Assembly (NCBI GenBank): GCA_030847615.1
Contig: JAUMIR010000014.1
Location: 16,902,501 to 16,966,500, forward strand
From: Gambelia wislizenii
Lineage: Eukaryota > Chordata > Lepidosauria > Squamata > Crotaphytidae
Length of the DNA: 64,000 nucleotides
Reading direction: 5' to 3'
The first letter of the stretch is position 1. Every line of letters begins with the position of its first letter. This document shows, piece after piece, positions 10,916 to 20,849 of the stretch. The translations under genes and the position numbers were made by a program. The notes under the pieces were generated by a model. It worked only from the letters and a program-made list of their open reading frames with translations. It was not told the origin of the DNA and searched no databases.

Positions 10916-11037
10916 TAATCATAATCGGTCCGGGGGCCTAGATTTAAGGGGCCAGTGTAAACAAGCCCCTAGAGTCCTGTGGAGCCTTAAAGACTAATAT
11001 GTTAGTATTGGACATACACTATTATGAGCTGCAGCTC

Positions 11038-11371
11038 AATTCATAGAATCATAGAGTTGGAAGAGACCTCAAGGGCCATCCAGTCTAACCCCCTGCCATG
11101 CAGGAAGACACAATCAAAGCATTCCTGACAGATATCCATCCAGCCTCTGTTTAAAAACCTCCAAAGTAGGAGACTCCACCACACTCCCAGGCACTGTATT
11201 CCACTTCTGAACAGCTCTTTCTGTCAGGAAGTTCTTCCTAATGTTTAGGTGGAATCTCTTTTCCTGGAGTTTGAACCCATTGCTCCGTGTCCTAGTCTCT
11301 GGAGCAGCAGAAAACAAGCTTGCCCCATCCTCAGTATGACATCCCTTCAAAAATTTAAACATGGCTATCAT

Positions 11372-11405
<34 letters not shown>

Positions 11406-11741
11406 CTTTATTTTTGTACCCCGCCTTTTGCCTATTAGGCAATCAAGGCGGCTCACAACAATTGGATATAAAAACAAACCCATAACAATAGTAATAACTT
11501 AAAACAATTTAACCCCCCTTAAAATTACATATAATAGTGCATATATTTAAAATAACTGACAAATTCACCCATTTGTGAATTCACCATGTCACCTCTCAAC
11601 CTCCTCTTCTCTAGACTAAACATACTCATCTCCCTAAGCCGCTCCTCATAGGGCATCATGGCTTCCAGACTTCCCACCATCTTGGTCGACCTCCTCTGTA
11701 CACGCTCCAGCTTCTCAATATCCTTCCTGAATTATGGTGCT
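11038..11741 (-). mobile_element. CR1 LINE split by an L2-tail insertion
   Basis: The minus-strand CR1 3' part (11038-11371) stops in the 'aacatggctatcatg' block and resumes at 11568 with 'catgtcacctctcaacctcc', exactly where the CR1 consensus continues. The two halves are one element interrupted by the insertion at 11372-11567. A short CATGT overlap flanks the insertion. Confidence 0.88.
11372..11567 (-). mobile_element. L2-like tail inserted into CR1
   Basis: Inverted (AAT)n at 11373-11402 is followed by 'ctttatttttgtaccccgc' and 'atcaaggcggctcacaac', the reverse of an L2 3' end. It is younger than the host CR1. Confidence 0.75.
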
Positions 11742-11800
11742 TGCATCCCATGCAAGTTCAACAGCCACGATGAAGTGGCTATAAAGAAGGGAATTGGCTT

Positions 11801-12700
11801 TAAGAGCACACGTTGCCATGAAGCCAATGCAATTCTGGGCTGCATCAACAGGAGTACAGTGTCCGGACTGAGGAGGGGAGGAGAGCCACTCTATTCTGCT
11901 TTGGTCAGACCTCACCTGGAATCCTGTGTCTATTTCTGGGCCCCAGAGTTCAAGAAAGATATTGACAAGCTGGAGCGTGTCCAGAGGAGAGAGACCAAAA
12001 TGGTGAAAGGTCTGGAAACCAGGTCTTATGAGGAAGGGCTGAGGGAGCTGGGTGTGCTTTGCCTAGAGAAAAGAAGACCAAGAGGTGATATGATTGCTAT
12101 CTTTAAATATCTGAAGGGATTGACAAATTGGAGTGTTTCCAGAGGAGGGCGACTAAAATGGTGAAAGGTCTGGAAACCATGTCTTATGAGGAAAGACTTA
12201 GGGAGCTGGGTATGTTTAGCCTGGAAAAAAGATGGTTAAGGGGCGATATGATAGCCCTGTTTAAGTATTTGAAGGGATGTCAAGCTGAGGATGGAGCAAG
12301 CTTGTTTTCTGCTGCTCCAGAGACTGGAACACGGAGCAATGGATGCAAGCTCCAGGAACAGAGATTCCACCTCAACATTAGGAGGAACTTCCTGACAGTA
12401 AGAGCTGTTCGGCAGTGGAACGCACTCCCTCGGAGCGTGGTGGGGTCTCCTTCCTTGGAGGTCTTTAAACCTGGATGGCCATCTGTCAGGGATGCTTTGA
12501 TCGTGATTTCCTGCATGGCAGGGGGTTGGACTGGATGGCCCTCGTGGTCTCTTCCAACTCTGCAATTCTATGATTCTATGATGTGATATAGAAGACGGAG
12601 CCAGCCTGTTTTCTGCTGCTCCTGAGACTAGAACATGAATAAATTCAAATAACAAGAATAACAAGAAAAGAGATTCCATCTAAACATTAGGCCACTAGTA
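11801..12700 (+). mobile_element. Older CR1 LINE, interrupted by a younger CR1
   Basis: The first half (11801-12119) encodes [10 protein letters not shown]... and [19 protein letters not shown], ending at the KYLKG codons. The second half resumes at 12583 (tgtgatatagaagacggagc) with the [18 protein letters not shown] region and fades by 12700. The join is continuous once the younger element is removed. Confidence 0.85.
12120..12582 (+). mobile_element. Younger CR1 LINE nested in the older CR1
   Basis: A 5'-truncated CR1 starts in the DKLERVQRR region and is open for about 150 residues (12128-12586: [20 protein letters not shown], then [20 protein letters not shown]). It ends in attctatgattctatga. 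There is no obvious long target duplication, as usual for CR1. Confidence 0.9.
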
Positions 12701-12945
12701 CACATTAACCCTTTCATGTCACTGGACAGCTGTTAACGTTTGACTCTAGAACCCATCTGCTTGGTAGCAGAGGTCCAGCTTACTACAGCCCCAAATAAAT
12801 TTTCCAAGTTCTGTCTTTCCATACTGAAAGTGGGAGTTGATGCGATTTGAAATTCATCTCTCTGTCCAGAAGGTGGCAGCATTAGCAACGGATTTAGGGA
12901 TAAGGTACCTGCAATGGTCACCCACCTTTGCAAATACAATATTTG
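12701..12945. other. Unidentified sequence
   Basis: I recognise no gene or repeat. The phrase cattaaccctttcat (12704-12718) recurs at 22961-22975. Confidence 0.4.
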
Positions 12946-13172
12946 CTGTATGCTTAAACACCCTGAAGGCACCTGATTCCATCTGAACTTGGAGGCTAAG
13001 TAGGACCAGCCCTGGCTAGGACTTGGATGGGAGACTGTCAATGAATCCCTGGTGCTGTTGGCTAGATTTCACAGGAAGGAACTGGCAAAACTACCTCTGA
13101 GTATTCTTTGGCTAAGAAAACCCTATGAAATTCATGGGGTCACTATTAAGTCAGCATGAAAGCACACACACA
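12946..13172 (+). mobile_element. 5S-rRNA-derived SINE
   Basis: The head aligns by eye to 5S rRNA internal-promoter sequence: 'atctgaacttggaggctaag', then 'aggacttggatgggagac' and 'tggtgctgttggct'. It is followed by the shared SINE tail (aggaaggaactggcaaaac, then ccctatgaaattcatggggt) ending in an acacacat tract. It is a decayed retroposon, not a 5S gene. Confidence 0.85.
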
Positions 13173-13302
13173 TACATATTCTCTGGATACTTTGGGGACT
13201 GCAGTGCAAGGCATGCACTCAAGCAGTGACCGTCAACTGTTGGTCTTCAAGATATTTGGGGAACTTCCCAGAAGTACAGTACAATGATGTGTATGTAGGG
13301 GA

Positions 13303-13945
13303 GAGAATCATAGAGTTGGAAGAGACCACAAGGGCCATCCAGTCCAACCCCCTGCCATGCAGGAATACACAATCAAATCATTTGCGACAGATGGCCATCC
13401 AGCCTCTGTTTATAAACCTCCAAAGAAGGAGACTCCACCACACTATGAGGCAGTGTATTCCACTTCCAAACAGCTCTTACCATCAGGAAGTTCTTTCTAA
13501 GATTTAGGTGGAATCTCTTTTCCTGGAGTTTGAACCCATTGCTCCATGTCCTAGTCTCTGGAGCAGCAGAAAACAAGCTTGCTCCATCCTCAGTATGTCA
13601 TCCCATCAAATAGTTAAACATGGCTATCATGTCCCCTCTCAACCTTCTCTTCTCCAGACTAAACATGCCCAGCTCCCTATGCTGCTCCTCATATGACATC
13701 ATGGCTTCCAGACCTCCTACCATCCTGGTTGCCCTCCTCTGGACACCTTCCAGCTTCTCAATATCCTTCCTGAATTGTGGTGCCCAGAACTGGACACAGT
13801 CTTCCAGGTGAGGTCTGATCAAAGCAGAATACAGTGGCACTGTTACTTTCCTTGATCTAGACACTATACTCCCATTAATGCTGCCTAGAATCGCATTGGC
13901 TTTTTTAGCTACTGCATCACACTGTTGACTCATGTTCAGGTTGTG
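13303..13945 (-). mobile_element. CR1 LINE, about 640 bp
   Basis: The inverted 3' end at 13305 runs back to the [19 protein letters not shown] block near 13930. Two minus-strand frames (13373-13576 and 13598-13972) together cover the C-terminal ORF2 region, with frameshifts between them. Confidence 0.92.
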
Positions 13946-13962
13946 GATGCAGTGATACATAC

Positions 13963-14140
13963 ACTCCCACATTTCAAAGATGAAAACTGGGACAGGTGTG
14001 ACAAAGCAACATCAGATTGAAGTCAAGGTGGCAAAAGTTATTCATGAGGAAGGACAGACAGGCTAGGAGAGACTGCTGTAGTTTGCTTTTGCCTGAGCCT
14101 ACTGGGAATGACAATTGTGTCCCATTCAATCCTCCAGGAG
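13963..14140 (+). mobile_element. TIR-G fragment
   Basis: It matches other TIR-G copies: CATTTCAAAGATGAAAACTG, then aaagttattcatgaggaagg and ttttgcctgagcctactggg. The element breaks off after about 170 bp. Confidence 0.65.
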
Positions 14141-14688
14141 TGGTAATTCAGCTTTAAATGGCTTGCAGGGTTTCCTTGTACTGTTTAAGATTTTTTAAAA
14201 AATCAAAAGAAATGTCTATTTTTCAAATGGAATTTGGGCCACTTCCCAAATCCCATTTGGATTTCCCATCATCATTATCTCATGCAACACCACAGTGATC
14301 CAGAAAACTGGCTCCTAGACTCAAGAGAATTGCTCAACCCTGATGATGGCTCTGATGTCAGCGTATGGTGGTCAATCCATTCTGTGTTTTAGTCTGACCT
14401 TGGAAGGCCTTATCCAACACCTGGGCTTCTGCTTTAAAGTTCTTACTGAAAGTCAAAGCAGGTTTACTGCCACATTGGCATCGCAACCACCAGCTTCTAT
14501 TGAGTGTAGGAGTCTATATATGCTGTTTCCCTGACTTAGAAGAGAATTGTTGTTACTGATGAAGTTCTCCTATTGGTTAGACCCTGGGCTGAGAGTGTGC
14601 ATTGGGTTGAATTCTGAAATAAATACATAAATAAGGTAGGTGTTACCTACCCTGACAGCCCCCATCTTGGAATATCACCTAATTGGCA

Positions 14689-14689
<1 letters not shown>
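14141..14689. other. Unidentified sequence
   Basis: I see no gene, RNA or repeat family. Short open frames have no recognisable domain. Confidence 0.45.
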
Positions 14690-14732
<43 letters not shown>

Positions 14733-14929
14733 CTCTATCTATCTAAAATCCTTTTGGGTATGCTGCTTTTTCCAGTGTGCTGATTGGCTGCTTAGGAAAC
14801 TTACTAACCAATCAATGCTCTCCCTTGGGCAGCCAATCAGCACACTGGGGGCGGGAACATGTGGAAGTTTAAATCCTTTCTAAACATGGTGGTGGTAGAT
14901 GGGCTTTCTGTTATTGCATGCATGGTGGG

Positions 14930-15250
14930 TGTGAGAAGCATGGGGGGGATGTAGCGTGGTGTGTGTGCATGCAGCATGTGTGTAGCATGGTGTGTACAAG
15001 CGGTGTGTGCAGGTGGCATGTTTCTCCGGCGCAGCACAGGGGTCAGCATGTGCCTGTGGGGCAGGGGGTAGTGCAGTGGTGTGTGTGTGCTGGCGAGGTG
15101 GGGGTGGCATGCACTACGGTGCAAGGGGGGTGGCACGGGAAGGCGGCATGTGCCTGTGGGGCAGGGGGTGGCATGGGGGGGCAGCACATGCCTCTGGCAT
15201 GGGAAGAATGCAGGGGGCATTGTGTGCCTCCAGCACAGGGGGCAGCGTGT
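14930..15250 (+). repeat. G-rich minisatellite-like tract
   Basis: Imperfect units of the form catgtgcctgtggggcagg and gtggcatg recur, with many G runs of 4 to 7 on the plus strand. Open frames across it (for example 14837-15220 minus, rich in His, Pro and Thr) are by-products of the repeat. The tract has potential for G-quadruplex formation. Confidence 0.7.
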
Positions 15251-15255
15251 GTAGT

Positions 15256-15487
15256 CAGGGCTGGTTTAAGGCACTGGCGGTATCAGCATCCTCAGGGGGC
15301 CCTATCATTGTGGGGCCCCCCGTAGTAACCTTCCTCCTGTAAAAGCATTATTACTAATAATCTGAATGTCCTGTACTGTGAATAACTTAGATTGAGTTAG
15401 GTTACATTGACCTGAGGTAAACATAGCCCCCCCACTGCCCCAAATAAAGCATTGCAAGGAGTATCAAAATTCCTTAAACCGGCTCTG
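15256..15487. mobile_element. hAT-like MITE with perfect 8-bp TSD
   Basis: A 232-bp element with inverted ends CAGGGCTGGTTTAAGG and CCTTAAACCGGCTCTG, flanked on both sides by TGTGTAGT (15248-15255 and 15488-15495). The 8-bp duplication and CAGGG terminus are hAT hallmarks. It sits inside the Helitron-like element and so is younger than it. A second copy lies at 43630-44511. Confidence 0.9.
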
Positions 15488-15551
15488 TGTGTAGTGTGGG
15501 GAGTATAGTGTGGGGTGTATACCTGGTGTATGTTACACCTGGTATAGCTAG

Positions 15552-16157
15552 TATTTAATAATTTGGCATGTTGTGGCCTTCCATGTGGTTAACAGGTAAA
15601 CAAGAGACCCCCAGATTCTAAGGCTGGAGTCATGTATAACCTAGGGAGGGGCTTTTGGAAATTCCCCACAGAGGTAATACCCAAGTCAGAGTTAATTCCT
15701 GGAGATGAGTCATCTACTAATCCATTCAATGATATCAGAGTCCTCGATGGTTGCAAAATGGGTTTTTCCTCTTCCCTTCCGCCACAATAAACATTGTCTG
15801 CCCCAATCAGTTCCAAATACATTGCCTCTATCATTAACTCTTCCAGAGAACCTTTCGTTCAGTCCTGGGAAACTCTAAGGGACATTGTATTCCACTCTAA
15901 ATCCCATCCCTTCAGAGGAATTATCATATATCAATATCCCCCTAAAACACCACCCAAACGAGCAAAGATCCACTTCCTCTCAACTCCACATCAGACTGTG
16001 TAGCCATTCTGCCTTCCAGACCCCCACTCTGCCAGTTTATTTCTCAATCTCAGCTCTGCAGGATCGGTATAGTATAATCCACAATCCCCTTACTCTATTC
16101 CTCTATCCAAATACTTCTTACTTTATTCAATAGCCTTGTATGATTGCTTAGGCTGGA
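15552..16157. other. Unidentified sequence
   Basis: No feature is recognised. Open frames on both strands (for example 15589-15834 minus) lack known motifs and splice context. Confidence 0.45.
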
Positions 16158-16224
16158 GAAGAGAATCATAGAATCATAGATTTGGAAGAGACCACAAGGG
16201 CCATCTAGTCCAACCACCTGCCAT
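16158..16224 (-). mobile_element. CR1 3' terminal fragment, inverted against its neighbour
   Basis: Only about 65 bp of inverted CR1 3' end (agaatcatagaatcatagat, then gggccatctagtccaacc). It abuts a plus-strand CR1 with no spacer. Confidence 0.85.
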
Positions 16225-16568
16225 TAACGTTAAGAGGGGACACGATAGCCATCTTTACATATTTGAAGGGATGTCACATTGAGGGTGGAGCAAGCTTGTT
16301 TTCTGCTGCTCCAGAGATTAGGACACGGAGCAATGGGTTCAAACTCCAGGAAAAGAGATTCCACCTAAACATTAGGAAGAACTTCCTGGCAGTAAGAGCT
16401 GTTTGGAAGTGGAATGTGCTGCCTGGGAGTGTGGTGGAGTCTCCTTCTTTGGAGGTTTTTAAACAGAGGCTGGATGGCCATCTGTTGGGAGGGATTTGTT
16501 TGTGTATTCCTGCATGGCAGGGGGTTGGACTAGATGGCCCTTGTGGTTTCTTTCTATGGTTCTATGAA
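16225..16568 (+). mobile_element. CR1 LINE 3' fragment
   Basis: Open for about 107 residues from 16263: [19 protein letters not shown], then FKLQEKRFHLNIRKNFLAV and [16 protein letters not shown]. It ends with tctatggttctatga. Confidence 0.9.
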
Positions 16569-17090
16569 CAATGGGGGGAAAGCTGAGGATTGGGAAGAAT
16601 CTTGCCCTTCCCAGGAAGCTATGTTGGAGGCTATTGTGCTCTTTTAGGCTACAATGCCTTACTTTCCCCTATTTAAATACCAAGGTGGAGTGGGATTGTT
16701 CTTTGAGTTAAAGATATGCTCGATATGCATTGTCCCATGACAGGTTACCTGGGGTTAAAAAAAAAAGAGGTAAAAAGAAAAAGAAAACAGCCTTTGGCAC
16801 CTGTGGTTAATAGAATGGCAAAAATCCAATGAACCAAGGGTGGGGAAAATGTGTGGGTAGATTACCAGAGGATTTGCAGTAGACTGACATACATTTCTGG
16901 ATGATTTCCAGCTCAGGAAAAAAAATACTTTTTTTTTAACTAGTAGGGCCCATAATTCCATAAACAGCCATGCTGGGGACTTCTAGGCTTTGTGAGTCCA
17001 AAAATGTATTTTTTTTCCCTGTTCCAGAGAAAGGGCATTGCTGCCAAAAGTAGGATGGCCAATTCAGCATTGTCCAAGGCCCTCATAGAA
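16569..17090. other. Unidentified sequence
   Basis: There are A-rich and T-rich runs around 16757-16790 and 16917-16940 but no recognisable element or gene. Confidence 0.45.
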
Positions 17091-17600
17091 TCATACAGTT
17101 GGAAGAGACCTCAAGGGCCATCTAGTCAAACCCCCTGCTATGCAGGAATACCCAATCAAAGCATTTCTGACAGATGGCCATCCAACCTGTTTAAAAACCT
17201 CCAAAGAAGGAGACTCCATCACACTCCCAGGCAGCATAGTCCACTGTCGAACAGCTCTCACTGTCAGGAACTTCTTCCTAATGTTTAGGTGTCATCTCCT
17301 TTGCTGTAGTTTGAACCCCTTGCTCTGTGTCCTAATCTCTGGAGCAGCAGAAAACAAGCTTGCTCCATCCTCAGTATGACATCCCTTCAAATATTTAAAC
17401 ATGGCTATCATGTCACCTCTCAACCTTCTCCAGACTAAACATAGCTACTGGTAGTTCCCTAAGCCGTTCCTCATAGGGCATAATGGCTTCCAGACCTCCC
17501 ACCATCCTGGTCACCCTCCTCTGGACATATTCCAGCTTCTCAATATCCTTCCTGAATGGTGTTGCCCAGAACTGGACATGGCTGCCCTGAGTCTGCAAGA
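17091..17600 (-). mobile_element. CR1 LINE
   Basis: The inverted 3' end at 17091 runs back to the [20 protein letters not shown] region near 17570. Frames at 17140-17379 (+) are antisense shadows. Confidence 0.9.
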
Positions 17601-17621
17601 CCTGGTCAGAGCTGTTGAGAA

Positions 17622-17790
17622 CAAGGGCCATCTAGTCCAACCCCCTGCCATGCAGGAAGACACAATGAAAGCATTCCCCACAGATGGCCATCCAGCCTCT
17701 GCTTAAAAACCTCTAAAGAAGGAGACTCCACCACACTCCCAGGCAGCACATTCCACTGTCAAACAACTCTTACTGTCAGGAGGTTCCCAG
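17622..17790 (-). mobile_element. Second CR1 3' fragment in tandem
   Basis: It restarts at the 'acaagggccatctagtccaa' block and runs through 'cagatggccatccagcctct' to 'actgtcaggaggtt'. It is a separate truncated copy in the same orientation as its left neighbour. Confidence 0.88.
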
Positions 17791-17984
17791 TTTGATATTA
17801 ACTGGAAGATATGTTCTTGGAAATACCCACACTAGCAATACAATTTTAGAGATATCTACTCAAAAACAAGTTCCCTTGAGTTTGATAAGGATGATTTGCA
17901 CAGAAAAGAGGGTGGAATCATAGCTTGAGCATGCTGATGTCCTATGCATGCTTCATTGAATTCAATGGGGCTGATCTCACACTC

Positions 17985-18085
17985 CCTTAACATTTCACAG
18001 ATGAAAACTGGGACATAGATTTTCCTGGGACACTTTATGGCCAAGCAGCATCAGAAGTGGGATAAAGATTGCAAAAGTTGTTAAT
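17985..18085 (+). mobile_element. TIR-G fragment
   Basis: ACATTTCACAGATGAAAACT, then 'aagcagcatcagaagtggga' and 'gcaaaagttgttaatgagga' match the left part of TIR-G. Confidence 0.6.
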
Positions 18086-18087
18086 GA

Positions 18088-18164
18088 GGAGGGGGATTGG
18101 TTGGGTGAGTGGCCAATCGGGACACTGGGAAAGGAAACATACCCAAGAGTTTTATATAGATAGA
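18088..18164 (-). mobile_element. Helitron-like 5' end fragment
   Basis: It reads gattggttgggtgagtggcc, then ggaaaggaaacatacccaag and tttatatagataga followed by T, the reverse of the TCTATCTATA 5' terminus of the Helitron-like family. It contains ATTGG and CCAAT boxes. Confidence 0.6.
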
Positions 18165-18169
18165 TTATA

Positions 18170-18690
18170 CAGTCTCTCTCTGGCTTTTCTTCGCAAACGA
18201 AGATTCAGGAAGGACTCCTCCCGCGCTTTCTGCAAGCGCGCTGATGACTAAAAAGGCCAATGCAAGATAAACAAGTCTGGTTGCAGAAAGCACAGCAGAA
18301 GGTCTTCTTGGGTGATGTTTCTGGTTGTGATTCTTTCTGCGTTGTCGTTTCTCTTCAAGACTTGTTCGGCGTGAGTTCTCAAATAAGGCTGCAGCATTGT
18401 GGATAGTGCGTCTCCATGCCTCCTGATGTGAGGCCAGGGCAGACCATTCTTGGTGGCCAATTTGGCCGAGCCTGAGATGTTGTTTCAGGGAGTCCTTGTA
18501 TCACTTTTTTGGAGCGCCCCTCTTACGCTGACCCGTGGCGAGTTCACCGTAGAGTACTATTTTGGGGAGGCAATGGTCCTCCATCCTAGAAACGTGCCCT
18601 GCCCAGCGCAGCTGTGTTCTCAGTATCACGGCCTCAGTGCTGGTGATCCCTGCTTGCTCAAGGACAGCAACATTTGTCACATTTATACAT
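18170..18690 (-). mobile_element. LINE-E 3' end
   Basis: The plus strand starts with a CT tract and CTGGCTTTTCTTCGCAAACG; this is the 3' end of a minus-strand element. The minus strand keeps pieces of a non-LTR ORF2 C-terminus, including TMLQPYLRTHAEQVLKRND. A close copy at 27943 adds a GHVSRMEDHHLP region and a C-terminal Cys/His motif. I do not assign the clade. Confidence 0.7.
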
Positions 18691-18692
18691 TA

Positions 18693-19027
18693 CAGTAGGA
18701 CCCCGTATCTGTAGGGGACTGGTTCCAGCGCCCCCCGCCCCATGGATAATGCAATCCATGGATAATTGTGAACACCCCCATCACCATTCCCCCATGGGAG
18801 CAATCTTGGGGGAGAAGGGAGGTGAGAACTACTCCTTCCCTCCCTTCAACCCTACGTCGCCATTCCCACCATGGGAATGATTCTGGTGGGTGATCCCAGG
18901 TTAGAAGGGAGAAGGGAGGTGAGACCTACCCCTCCTCCCCTCCCTCCCCATACACCCCCTCTGCTGTCGCCATCTGTGGATAATTGAATCTGGGGATGGT
19001 GAATGCGCGGATGCTGGGGTGCTACTG
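18693..19027 (+). mobile_element. MITE-B, complete and TA-flanked
   Basis: It starts CAGTAGGACCCCGTATCTG after TA and ends GATGCTGGGGTGCTACTG before TA. The interior is purine/pyrimidine-skewed (gggagaagggaggtgaga repeats). The ends resemble Tigger/pogo MITEs. Confidence 0.75.
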
Positions 19028-19028
19028 T

Positions 19029-19290
19029 AACAGTGGCGCAGTGGTTAAATGCCAGTCCTGCAAGTCACCACGTTGCAAGTTCGATTCCAGCAGGCTCCAA
19101 GGTTCACTCAGCCTTCCATCCTTTCGTAGGTTGGTAAAATGAGTACCCGGCTTGTGGGGGCAATTAGCTAACACACATTGGAAACTGTTTAATGCAGTGT
19201 AGATGTGTAAATAGCTATTGCTTAAAACAATTTGTAAGCCGCTCTGATAGCCTTGTGGCTGAAGAGCGGGTTATAAAAAAAATAAAAAAA
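19029..19290 (+). mobile_element. Squam/Sauria-type tRNA-derived SINE
   Basis: The A-box-like GTGGCGCAGTGGTTAAATGC and B-box-like AAGTTCGATTCCAGC mark a tRNA head. Then follow 'ttcactcagccttccatcct', 'ggtaaaatgagtacccggct', a 'gtaagccgctctgatagcc' tail and an A-rich end. The order matches squamate SINEs with a Bov-B-like tail, the best taxonomic clue in the window. Confidence 0.85.
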
Positions 19291-19555
19291 ATAATAAAAT
19301 ATATAGTGAAAAACACAATGTAGTTATTATGGGGGGCAGCAATGGCTTCATTTTGCTGCCCCTCCCCAATAGCTACAGCCTTTCAGCAAATTCCAAATAT
19401 TTGTTTTTGTGCCCTCCAAATATTCAGTTGTTTTAATTCACTAACAAGCTGTTCTAAATTTTTGCATCTCTTGCTGGCCCAAAGCAGCAACACCTGTGAA
19501 AGGCTAGGTATGAAAACGGCAGAAAAAGTACTCTCTCCATGTTCCTCCCACTGCT
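19291..19555. other. Unidentified sequence upstream of the promoter-like cluster
   Basis: No repeat is recognised. This non-repetitive stretch directly precedes the CCAAT/E-box/TATA cluster and could hold regulatory sites. Confidence 0.35.
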
Positions 19556-19557
19556 TC

Positions 19558-19607
19558 TGATTGGCTGTTGGGGAGGATCACGTGACCGTTCCCCATACTT
19601 AAATAAG
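19558..19607 (+). promoter_or_regulatory. Candidate RNA polymerase II promoter
   Basis: Within 50 bp are an inverted CCAAT box (TGATTGGCTG, 19558-19567), a USF/MITF-type E-box (TCACGTGA, 19578-19585) and a TATA-like CTTAAATAAG (19598-19607). The spacing would place a start site near 19630. This sequence is in none of the repeat families in the window. That it drives PTGES is inference from position and from the donor and acceptor sites downstream. Confidence 0.5.
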
Positions 19608-19629
19608 CGGTGCTGGTCAAGCCCTTCAG

Positions 19630-19701
19630 TTCTGTCCTAGGCTGATGAGTTGAAGGAGAGTTTAAACATTTCACCTCTTCTCCTTTGTCTTCACGCCAGT
19701 G
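19630..19701 (+). other. Candidate non-coding first exon (possibly PTGES leader)
   Basis: A predicted start near 19630 and a strong donor (ccagtg|gtaagt, cut after 19701) define a leader of about 70 bp without a recognised coding sequence. The nearest good acceptor in front of a real exon is at 26457. If spliced together, the leader intron would be about 6.8 kb. Mammalian PTGES is not usually described with a separate distant leader exon, so this needs transcript evidence. It could instead belong to an unrelated transcript. Confidence 0.35.
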
Positions 19702-19707
19702 GTAAGT

Positions 19708-20394
19708 GCCGTACTACAGGTGGAGTTCCAGATATTGTTCTCCTTTTTATGGCCTGTGCAAGGAATGCAGTTCTGTCTGGACATTTAGTTAGTCCTTGTG
19801 TCTTTCTGCTTGCATGGGAGGAAATAATTTGAAAAAAACAAATTAGCATTCTTCTGTTGAGCTAGGAATTTTTTGGTGCTTTTTTTTAAAAAACAAAACA
19901 AAAGTGGAGCTAGAGCAGTGTTTTCCAAACTGTTGCAATCTATGATTGTCTTCCCCGAGGAAAACAATACATTCTGGGAACAACCCCTGTATTCTGACCT
20001 TTTTCTTCTAAGAAATAGCTGTCCCTTCTTGTTCTTTTTCTGGAGGTTTTCCTTAAAGGCTGTTTTGGTGTGTTACTAATGTACCATTTTGAGGATTTAG
20101 TCTCCTTCTGTGGGCCTTAAGAACAAAGCTTGGAAACTATGCATTAAAACCCATGCTGTAATTACCTGCAACGTGGTAACCTTTCTTTTGACGACAAGAA
20201 CATAGCAAAGTTAAGTTTGTAAAGTAAAGTAATAGTCTGAACCTATTGACTTGCTGCCAACTAGAGCAGACCCATGGAATAATTGCTGGGTATGTGAAGT
20301 GTAGGTAAATTTTACTGAATCAGTGGATCTACTTTAGTTGGGACTAACTACTGTATAGGACGTAGGACAAGGAGTAGGAAGATAGTCACTTCCT
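19708..20394. other. Unidentified, apparently non-repetitive sequence
   Basis: I see no gene or known repeat here. It follows the candidate leader exon and would be the start of its intron. Confidence 0.4.
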
Positions 20395-20560
20395 TGGTGC
20401 AGAATTCAAAGACTTAGCCGTATTAGTCGGGAATATCAGTTTGCAAAGGGTTCTTGTTGCACTTTTGAGACCTGTAAGAAATAAATTGTAGCATAAGCTT
20501 TCGTAGATGTTGGTCTACTTCTTCAGCCTGAAGTCAATGGAAATTTATGTTACAACTTCT
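20395..20560. repeat. Possible retroelement 3' fragment
   Basis: Phrases such as 'gttcttgttgcacttttgag' and 'gcataagctttcgtagatgt' followed by 'ctacttcttcag' resemble a tail sequence seen in several vertebrate retroposons. The family is not identified. Confidence 0.35.
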
Positions 20561-20629
20561 TTTTCTCAGTTAGTCTCCAAGGTGTGAAAAGATCCCTTTG
20601 CATACTCATTGGTGCAATGTGTAATGGTT

Positions 20630-20832
20630 TCCAGTGTTGTTGTGGTGGTGGTTGTTGTTGTGTGCATTGACGTTATTTCTGACTTATGGCAAACTCATGG
20701 GGTTTTCTGAGGCTGAGACTGTGTGACTTGCTCAAGGTCATCTAGTGGGTTTTCATGGCTAAGCGGGACTTCAAACTCTGGTCTCCAGAGCCACAATCCA
20801 CCATGCAAACCACTATACCAGACCGGCTCCTT
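20630..20832 (-). mobile_element. MIR-like SINE
   Basis: The minus strand carries the tRNA-type head (about 20832 back to 20760), then the 'tgaccttgagcaagtcacac' core, and on the far side the tail 'ccatgagtttgccataagtc'. A (GTT)n-like tract at 20638-20660 is the inverted tail. Confidence 0.75.
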
Positions 20833-20849
20833 GTTTTCTAGTTACAGTA

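Larger units (their letters stand above)
9809..10972. mobile_element. hAT-like element with later insertions
   Basis: The left end CTAGGGCTTGTCTACATTG and right end CAGTGTAAACAAGCCCCTAG are inverted copies, matching the CAGGGCTTGTCTACAC-type hAT MITE ends elsewhere in the window (56934, 39687). The internal sequence has no transposase domain that I can see. An L2 tail and a SINE sit in its right half. I could not find a clean 8-bp target duplication. Confidence 0.6.
14690..15551 (+). mobile_element. Helitron-like element, complete, 862 bp
   Basis: It starts TCTATC after A14689 and ends GGTATAGCTAG before T15552, so both Helitron boundary rules (5' TC, 3' CTAG, A^T target) are met. It opens with (TATC)n (14690-14745), then TTTTGGGTATGCTGC and the GTGCTGATTGGCTGC block. 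Its middle is a GC-rich minisatellite-like stretch and a hAT MITE, making it much longer than the roughly 340-bp copies. No Rep/helicase is encoded. Confidence 0.7.

Noticed and set aside
14837..15342. His/Pro/Thr-rich and Gly/Cys-rich frames as novel proteins
   Set aside because: They come from the G-rich minisatellite read in different frames inside a Helitron-like element.
1..19000. Exons of the neighbour expected 5' of PTGES in other vertebrates (TOR1B/TOR1A)
   Set aside because: No torsin-like sequence is visible in any frame.
19029..19110. tRNA gene
   Set aside because: A- and B-box-like motifs are present but there is no cloverleaf. The sequence continues into a SINE body repeated at 21945 and 10695.
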